Below, piece by piece: positions 6,536 through 10,937 of a stretch of 10,937 nt of DNA. The notes under the pieces are model-generated. The model was not told where the DNA came from and made no database searches. It saw only the letters and a program-made list of their open reading frames with translations. This DNA is from Burkholderiales bacterium (GTDB lineage: Bacteria; Pseudomonadota; Gammaproteobacteria; Burkholderiales; SG8-41), in contig SYEN01000460.1 of assembly GCA_005800795.1 (NCBI GenBank), forward strand, positions 1 through 10,937, given 5' to 3'. Position 1 is the stretch's first letter; each line of letters starts with the position of its first letter. The position numbers and the translations under genes were made by a program.

Positions 6536-6922
6536 ATGATCCAGGGCGATCCAGCATGGGCGACAACTGTTGGTAAGTCTATGATTTTATGCTTATTTTT
6601 AGTTACAGGTAGCCTGAATCTGATGCCCGCGCGGGTGAAAGATCACATTGACCGCATGGCTGGCTTTGGCGTGCCACTGCCCGCGTTTGCCTTCTGGATC
6701 GGTAGTGGCATGGAGTTTGTGGGTTGCGCACTGATTCTGGCCGGCTGGCACGCTCAGCTGGGCGTGTGGCTGCTGATCGCGTTTACCGTCGTCGCGGGCG
6801 GTATTTTTCACCGCTTTTGGCTGGCGGAAGATCCGATGCGGCGGCAGGCGCTGCGCATTGCGCTACTCAACAATATCGCGGTGGTCGGCGGGCTGCTGCT
6901 GCTATTGCAATTTGTAAAGTAA
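6536..6922 (+). CDS. DoxX-like small integral membrane protein
   Basis: This encodes 128 residues with four hydrophobic segments, roughly 13-29, 50-70, 74-92 and 107-125. The order and spacing are those of DoxX/DoxD-like proteins: an early G-x-x-N-L-M-P loop after helix 1, FWIGSGMEFVGCALILAGW in helix 2, and a conserved FHRFW before the last helix. It acts in the inner membrane; family members are linked to redox or detoxification roles, but the biochemical activity is mostly unknown. The ATG at 6536 has AAGGGAG six bases upstream; the in-frame ATG at 6512 has none. The next gene starts 16 bases downstream, so the two are probably co-transcribed. It is divergent from the monooxygenase operon and could share its control. 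Confidence 0.8.
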   Translation: MIQGDPAWATTVGKSMILCLFLVTGSLNLMPARVKDHIDRMAGFGVPLPAFAFWIGSGMEFVGCALILAGWHAQLGVWLLIAFTVVAGGIFHRFWLAEDPMRRQALRIALLNNIAVVGGLLLLLQFVK

Positions 6923-6938
6923 GCCGGGGAACAACTCG

Positions 6939-7385
6939 ATGAGTCATCCGATAGAGGGCGTGTGGAAGCTCAAACACTACGCGCGGCGGTTTCTCGATAC
7001 CGGAGAGGTGCGCACCGACACGCTGCCGCAGGCGTACATCTTGTACACGCCGGGCGGCTTCATGATGTCGATCACCGTCGAAGAAAAGCGCGAACCGCCC
7101 GCGGGCGAAGTTCTCACCGACGAAGAACGCGTGCGCTTGTTTAAGTCCATCGTCAGCGCGTATTCGGGCACTTACGTCATCGACGGCGATACCGTGATTC
7201 ACACCGTCAACGTGTCGTGGAACGAAGCGTGGACGGGCACGAAGCAGATGCGCAAAATCAAAGTCACCGGCAACGAACTGGTGATCGAAACCACGCCGCG
7301 CACAGCGGGAACCGATACGCGGCAGTTTATCAATACGCTGACTTGGGAGCGTACTGAAGGGTTTCCGCCTCTGCCGCAGGGTTAA
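6939..7385 (+). CDS. Lipocalin-like domain protein
   Basis: This encodes 148 residues. The N-terminus IEGVWKLKHYARRF matches the G-x-W entry of the lipocalin-like family. It is followed by QAYILYTPGGFMMSITV (31-47), AYSGTYVIDGDTVIHTVNVS (74-93), WTGTKQMRKIKVTGNELVIETTP and a closing INTLTWER, the strand order of this small beta-barrel domain. There is no signal peptide, so it is probably cytoplasmic. Such proteins may bind small hydrophobic compounds, but the ligand is unknown; some occur beside catabolic operons. It follows the DoxX-like gene by 16 bases with a GGGGA ribosome site. Its TAA shares bases with the stop of the convergent Bug gene (TTAA at 7382-7385). Confidence 0.82.
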   Translation: MSHPIEGVWKLKHYARRFLDTGEVRTDTLPQAYILYTPGGFMMSITVEEKREPPAGEVLTDEERVRLFKSIVSAYSGTYVIDGDTVIHTVNVSWNEAWTGTKQMRKIKVTGNELVIETTPRTAGTDTRQFINTLTWERTEGFPPLPQG

Positions 7386-8347
7386 TCCGCCTTCGCCCCC
7401 GAAGCCTTGACCACCGGCGCCCAACGTTTCACCTCCGCCGCGACAAATTCGGTAAACGCTTTCGCATCCAGATTGCCCGGTTCGATGCCCTCGGGCCGCA
7501 GCCGCGCGCGCACGTCGGGGAGTTGCAGCACACGGCGAACTTCGCTGTTCAGGCGGTTGACGATTTCTGGCGACAGCGCTGCGGGGCCTGACAGTGAAAA
7601 CCAGATGTTGGCCACCAAGTCGGGGAAGCCTGCCTCGCGGAATGTCGCCACGTCGTAATCCGGCAGCCGCGCCGCCGAACTGATCGCCAGCGCACGCAGC
7701 CGTCCGGCGCGGATTTGTGCGCCGGCTGTGGTAAGCGTGGTGGAAATCGCGTGGGTGTGGCCGGCCATCACGTCGACCACCGCGCCGCTGGCGCCCTTGT
7801 ACGGGATGTGCTGCATGTCAAACCCGGCGCTGCGCTTGAACAGCTCCGCGATCAGATGGCCTTGCGTGCCGTTGCCGGGCGAGCCGTAAGTCAACTCGCG
7901 CGGTTTCGATTGCGCAAACGCGATGAACGCTTTCAAGTCCTTCACCGGCAGTGAGGGATGCACCGCCAGCACCGAAGGCGGGCCGCCAAACAGCGCGATG
8001 TGCGCGAAATCCTTCACTGGATCAAACGGAAATTTCGCTGCCAGCGCGGGCGCCACCGCGTGCGAGGCCACGCCCGACACCAGCAGCGTGTAGCCGTCGG
8101 GCGCGCTGCGTGCCACCAGTTCCGAACCGAGCACGCCGCCTGCACCGGGGCGGTTTTCGACGATGAACGATTGGCCCATGCTTTCGCTTAACTTGCCTGC
8201 GGTGATGCGCCCCAGCAAATCCGCGCTGCCGCCGGCGGCAAAAGGCGCGATGATGCGCACAGGCCGCGCGGGCCAGCTTTGCGCGTGTGCCGCACCGGTC
8301 AGGGTGGTGCAGAAACCCAGCAGAAAGATAGAGCGCGGGAAGGTCAT
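7382..8347 (-). CDS. Bug/TctC-family (TTT) periplasmic solute-binding protein, second copy
   Basis: This encodes 321 residues. A clear signal peptide (MTFPRSIFLLGFCTTLTGAAHAQ) ends about residue 23. Family sequence follows: WPARPVRIIAPFAAGGSADLLGR (25-47) with D43, ENRPGAGGVLGSE, APDGYTLLV, YGSPGNGTQGH, HIPYKGASGAVVDVMAGH and a C-terminal FTEFVAAEVKRW. It is a periplasmic receptor for a carboxylate or similar solute; the ligand is not predictable. The protein is clearly diverged from the Bug protein at 2504-3523, so this is not a recent duplication. The start at 8347 is set by the signal peptide; no good ribosome site is seen, and a further upstream ATG (8470) would overlap the divergent selenoprotein gene. 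No transport-subunit genes are nearby. Confidence 0.9.
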   Translation of the reverse strand: MTFPRSIFLLGFCTTLTGAAHAQSWPARPVRIIAPFAAGGSADLLGRITAGKLSESMGQSFIVENRPGAGGVLGSELVARSAPDGYTLLVSGVASHAVAPALAAKFPFDPVKDFAHIALFGGPPSVLAVHPSLPVKDLKAFIAFAQSKPRELTYGSPGNGTQGHLIAELFKRSAGFDMQHIPYKGASGAVVDVMAGHTHAISTTLTTAGAQIRAGRLRALAISSAARLPDYDVATFREAGFPDLVANIWFSLSGPAALSPEIVNRLNSEVRRVLQLPDVRARLRPEGIEPGNLDAKAFTEFVAAEVKRWAPVVKASGAKAD

Positions 8348-8432
8348 GAAGGAAATCAATGGGGGATGCGGTAACAGTGGCGTTGGCACGCGAGTGGCGC
8401 TACGATGCCGACATGCAAAGAATACCATTGTG

Positions 8433-8438
8433 AAGGAG
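8433..8438 (+). promoter_or_regulatory. Ribosome binding site of the selenoprotein gene
   Basis: AAGGAG stands six bases before the ATG at 8445, the best ribosome site in the window after those at 2233 and 6536. It fixes the start and shows that the frame containing the UGA is actively translated. Confidence 0.8.
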
Positions 8439-8444
8439 CATTTT

Positions 8445-9056
8445 ATGCCGCAATCGCAAACCCGCACCATCGCGGGGGTTACGGTTTATGTGCCCACCGG
8501 CGAAATCGAAACTGCCGTGCACGCACTGGCACCGCGCCTGCGTGACTTGCGCGGCGCGCGCATCGGTGTGCTCGATAACCACAAAGAATTCGCCGATATC
8601 TTGCTGCGCGGCATTGCAACCGCGCTGCAACGCGAGCACGGTGTGCAGGTCAAGGTCTGGCGCAAGGATTATCTGGGCAAGCCTTCGCCGTTTGCACGCG
8701 AGATGGCGGTGGATTGCGACGCAGTGATCAACGGCGTTGGGCATTGAGGCTCATCAACCCCGTGGACCGCGCGTGACGCGGCCGAACTCGAAGCGCTGGG
8801 CATCCCGACTATTTCTGTGGTGAGTACGGCGTTTGCGCCGCTGGCGCAGGTGGCGGCGCAAGGCATCGGTCACGATGATTTGCCGTTTGTGGTGGTGCCG
8901 CATCCGGTGGGCGATCGTGATCATTCCGTGATCGAACAGCGCGGCGCGGACATTGCCACGGCGTGCGCACATGCCCTGACCACGCCCGCCGAAACCCTTG
9001 CGCGCGAAGTGCATGAACATCCGTTTCCCTTGCCGGATGCGGTAATGCCACGATGA
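8445..9056 (+). CDS. UGSC-family selenoprotein with in-frame UGA (Sec101)
   Basis: This encodes 203 residues if the TGA at 8745-8747 is read as selenocysteine; a plain reading gives only 100. The N-terminal half has ARIGVLDNHKEFADILL (38-54) and CDAVINGVGH (91-100). Sec101 follows, then GSSTPWTARDAAELEALGIP and VVVPHPVG. Both halves match the UGSC family as I recall it, where U is selenocysteine or, in some members, cysteine, before G-S-C. Here the motif is UGSS, so the usual partner cysteine is absent. The frame stays open to a TGA at 9054-9056 that overlaps the next ATG, with no sign of decay. A hairpin fitting a bacterial SECIS follows the UGA. The biochemical role of the family is not known to me; redox chemistry is likely. 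Alternatively TGA is a nonsense change from TGC/TGT. Confidence 0.86.
8763..8784 (+). promoter_or_regulatory. Candidate bacterial SECIS element
   Basis: Downstream of the UGA, CCGCG (8767-8771) pairs with CGCGG (8777-8781) around the loop CGTGA. Below a bulged A (8766), GG pairs with CC (8764-8765 with 8782-8783) and a T-G pair extends the stem. The loop begins 24 bases after the UGA and has G as its second base. As I recall the bacterial model, it wants a G in the first two loop bases and a spacing of about 16-37. The fit is good, but GC-rich coding DNA forms such stems easily. Confidence 0.55.
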
Positions 9057-10096
9057 GCGTGTCGCAGCCGAACGCGGTCGAAACCGACACGTCGTACGAC
9101 GCGATCAACGATTATTTTTACGAACAAGGCTGGACCGATGGCCTGCCGGTCGTGCCGCCAACCGAGGCGCGCGTTGCTGCCCTGCTCGCCGGCATGCCGG
9201 GCCATGATGCGCATGAGCTGATCAGCGTGGTACCGCCAAGAATGGGCCGTGCCACGTTGCAGCAGGTGGCGGTGAACGCGGTGATGGCCGGTTGCAAGCC
9301 CGAATACCTGCCCGTGGTGGTGGCCGCCCTTCGCGCGGTGTCGGCGCGCGAATACGGCTTGCATCATCGCCAGACAACAACACACGCCGGCGCGCCGCTG
9401 ATCACCGTCAATGGGCCCATCGTGCAAGAGTTGCGCATCAATTGCGGCACGGGCCTGTTCGGCCCCGGCTGGCGTGCCAACGCGACCATCGGCCGCGCCT
9501 TGCGCCTTGCACTGGTGAATATCGGCGGAGCGGGGCCGGGCGTGGATGCCTCGCAGACCGGACACCCGGGCAAGTACACTTACTGCATCGCCGAGTACGA
9601 GGCGGCCAACCCGTGGGAACCCCTGCATGTCACGCGCGGGTTTCGCCGCGAGCAGAACGTGGTAACGGTGGTCAACGCCGAAGCGCCGCACAGTGTGACG
9701 GAAAACTTCCAGACTGATCCGCTGGAAATCATGCGCACGTTCGCGTCGTCGATGGCAACGCTTGGCGTGAACAATCTGTATTCGCAGGGCCACCCGGTGC
9801 TGGTGCTGGGCCTGGAGCACGTGCAACATTTGTCTGCGGCGGGCTGGAACAAGCGTGACATACAAAAGGCGTTGTTCGAGATGGCGCGCCAGCCGTGGGG
9901 GCTGATGAAAAATCGCGGCAAATCCAAAGGCCCGCGCTTTCCGGAATTCGTCGACAAAAACAACGACCAGTCCATGGTGCCGATCATGAATGCACCGGAA
10001 GATTTGATCGTGATCGTCGGTGGCGGGGCGGGCGGTAAGTCGATGTTTCTGCCGACGGCCGGTGGGCAGAGTTTGAGTGTTTCAGAAATAATTTAA
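9053..10096 (+). CDS. Conserved uncharacterised partner of the UGSC selenoprotein
   Basis: This encodes 347 residues; I cannot name its function. Visible blocks are a GWTDGLPVVPPT segment near the N-terminus (26-37), VMAGCKPEYLPVVVAAL (78-93, C81) and a NCGTGLFGPGWRANATIGRA block (130-149, C131). Then come GHPGKYTYCIAEYE (170-183, C178) with NPWEPLHV, and a C-terminal VGGGAGGKSMF (322-332). I recognise this pattern only from hypothetical proteins. The strongly patterned Gly/Pro/Arg/Cys blocks look like an enzyme. There is no signal peptide or membrane segment. Its ATG overlaps the selenoprotein stop (ATGA), so translation is coupled and the two probably act together, perhaps as subunits or as a redox pair through C81, C131 or C178. 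The asparaginase-like gene starts 30 bases downstream. Confidence 0.75.
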   Translation: MSVSQPNAVETDTSYDAINDYFYEQGWTDGLPVVPPTEARVAALLAGMPGHDAHELISVVPPRMGRATLQQVAVNAVMAGCKPEYLPVVVAALRAVSAREYGLHHRQTTTHAGAPLITVNGPIVQELRINCGTGLFGPGWRANATIGRALRLALVNIGGAGPGVDASQTGHPGKYTYCIAEYEAANPWEPLHVTRGFRREQNVVTVVNAEAPHSVTENFQTDPLEIMRTFASSMATLGVNNLYSQGHPVLVLGLEHVQHLSAAGWNKRDIQKALFEMARQPWGLMKNRGKSKGPRFPEFVDKNNDQSMVPIMNAPEDLIVIVGGGAGGKSMFLPTAGGQSLSVSEII

Positions 10097-10114
10097 TAAA
10101 AACAAATACTTACG
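10086..10114 (+). repeat. Short AT-rich dispersed repeat, copy A
   Basis: These 29 bases match copy B (3766-3794, minus strand) at 26 positions. The copy covers the last codons and stop of the partner gene and most of the spacer before the asparaginase-like ATG at 10127. The base composition is strikingly AT-rich against the surroundings. No strong ribosome site precedes 10127, so the repeat fills the place where the leader would be. Confidence 0.65.
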
Positions 10115-10126
10115 AAATATCTCTCT

Positions 10127-10937
10127 ATGACATTACCCCGCATACATTTGTTGATTGGCCCCGGCACGCTGCACAGCCGCGGCGGCAGTCGCATGGATTT
10201 CGCACACTATCGCAATAGCGGCAAGCCGCGCATGACAGGCGAAGAGCTGCTCGCGGCAATCCCGGAAATCGCACAGGTCGCACAGGTGACCGTGGACGCC
10301 AGTAATCCGCACGAAGTCACCACGCTCGATGAAATTCGCCGGCTGGCGCAGCGTGTGAATGTATTGCTCCAGCGTCCGGATGTCGATGGCGTGGTGTTCG
10401 TACAGGGCACCAATGTGCTGGAAGAGACCGCGTATTTTCTGACGCTCACGGTAAAAAGTGCCAAGCCGGTGGTGGTCACCGGCGCGCAGCGGCCCTTCAC
10501 GGCGTTAAGTTCCGATGCGCCGCTGAATTTATACGATGCGTTTCGCGTGGCCGCGCATGGCGAGTCGCACGGCAAGGGCGTGGTGGTGGTCACCAATGGC
10601 GAAATCAACGCCGCGCGCGACGTGACCAAGACCAACTCGTTCAGCCTCGAAACGTTCTCCTCTCGCGACCTCGGTGCGCTGGGGTACGTGGCGGCGGAGG
10701 ACCTCTACTCCGGCGACGTGGGGCTGGACGCACACAGCCGGTGTACTACCGCTCGCCGACGCGGAAGCACACCCACCAGACGGAGTTTGATCCGGCCAAG
10801 ATCACCAAGTTCCCACGCGTCGAGATGGTCTACTGCTCTCCCGCCGCCGACCGGATGGTCATCAATTACCTGGCAGAGCAGAAGGTGCCCGGTATCGTAT
10901 GGGCGGGCGCGGGCGCCGGCGGCGGGCCGCCTGAGGC
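10127..10937 (+). CDS. Asparaginase-like amidohydrolase, 3' partial and frameshifted
   Basis: The first part (10127 to about 10700) reads as a type I/II asparaginase. The N-terminal LIGPGTLHSRGGSR holds T14 where the catalytic Thr of GGTI lies. VQGTNVLEETAYFLTLTV (92-109) is the second active-site motif. VVVTGAQRPFTALSSDAPLNLYDAF and ARDVTKTNS (K168) follow. In the family the second motif is normally H-G-T-D-T; here it is Q-G-T-N-V, so the catalytic Asp is Asn (N96). After LGYV the frame changes: family-like sequence VYYRSPTRKHT and QTEFDPAKITKFPRVEM resumes at 10741 in a different frame (offset two) and runs off the window. The linker before it also looks too long. This is either sequencing or assembly error at the contig edge or a real broken gene. 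The start has no clear ribosome site. Confidence 0.75.
   Translation, partial: MTLPRIHLLIGPGTLHSRGGSRMDFAHYRNSGKPRMTGEELLAAIPEIAQVAQVTVDASNPHEVTTLDEIRRLAQRVNVLLQRPDVDGVVFVQGTNVLEETAYFLTLTVKSAKPVVVTGAQRPFTALSSDAPLNLYDAFRVAAHGESHGKGVVVVTNGEINAARDVTKTNSFSLETFSSRDLGALGYVAAEDLYSGDVGLDAHSRCTTARRRGSTPTRRSLIRPRSPSSHASRWSTALPPPTGWSSITWQSRRCPVSYGRARAPAAGRLR

Noticed and set aside
5542..6576. A 344-codon plus-strand frame opposite the luciferase-like gene
   Set aside because: The minus-strand frame has clear family motifs throughout; the plus-strand product has none and spans the divergent promoter region.
6573..6589. Possible fourth copy of the AT-rich repeat on the minus strand inside the DoxX gene
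   Set aside because: It matches only 14 of 17 bases and lies in coding sequence where GKSM codons explain the similarity.
8745..8747. Nonsense mutation or pseudogene explanation for the TGA
   Set aside because: The TGA falls exactly at the family's Sec position, both halves are intact, the end is coupled to the next gene, and a SECIS-like hairpin is present. It stays the main alternative until selenocysteine genes are found in the genome.
8817..9056. A separate small gene starting at the GTG at 8817
   Set aside because: It is the C-terminal half of the selenoprotein in the same frame, without a ribosome site. Reading through the UGA explains it better.
8921..9865. A 314-codon minus-strand frame opposite the selenoprotein end and its partner
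   Set aside because: The product is His/Arg/Gln-rich, typical of an antisense shadow, and the plus-strand genes are overlapped and coupled.

Overview
The window looks like a chromosomal segment of a GC-rich (about 60%) betaproteobacterium, probably of the Burkholderiales. The evidence is two Bug/TctC (TTT family) periplasmic binding proteins and a protocatechuate 3,4-dioxygenase gene pair. There is no mobile element, tRNA, rRNA or CRISPR. The last 200-300 bases carry a frameshift and may be a contig-edge artefact.

Layout. (1) Positions 2-1520, plus strand: the end of pcaH, then pcaG (ATGA overlap), then a class II aldolase/adducin-fold protein that may be a decarboxylase. A strong hairpin follows. 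(2) Positions 1583-2233, minus strand: a secreted Pro/Tyr/Val-rich protein with a C-terminal glycine zipper. Its short leader contains a terminator-like hairpin. (3) Positions 2504-3523, plus strand: the first Bug receptor. (4) Positions 3789-6363, minus strand: a three-gene set of luciferase-like flavin monooxygenase, flavin reductase and alpha/beta hydrolase, closed by a good intrinsic terminator. (5) Positions 6536-7385, plus strand: a DoxX-like membrane protein and a lipocalin-like protein. (6) Positions 7382-8347, minus strand: the second Bug receptor, whose stop codon overlaps that of the lipocalin-like gene. (7) Positions 8445 to the end, plus strand: a UGSC-family selenoprotein with an in-frame UGA, an uncharacterised partner gene overlapping it by ATGA, and an asparaginase-like gene.

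The main discovery candidate is the selenoprotein. A normal gene call stops at the TGA at 8745-8747. Reading that TGA as selenocysteine gives one 203-residue protein. It matches the UGSC family on both sides of the Sec, continues to a stop overlapping the next gene's start, and has a plausible bacterial SECIS hairpin 24 nt after the UGA. The usual UGSC motif is UGSS here, so the partner cysteine is missing.

The genes fit an aromatic and organic-acid catabolic accessory region: ring cleavage (PcaGH), decarboxylation, flavin-dependent oxygenation and hydrolysis, with solute capture by Bug receptors. The link between the selenoprotein pair and these pathways is not shown by the sequence. A short AT-rich repeat occurs in three gene-boundary positions and has no assigned role.
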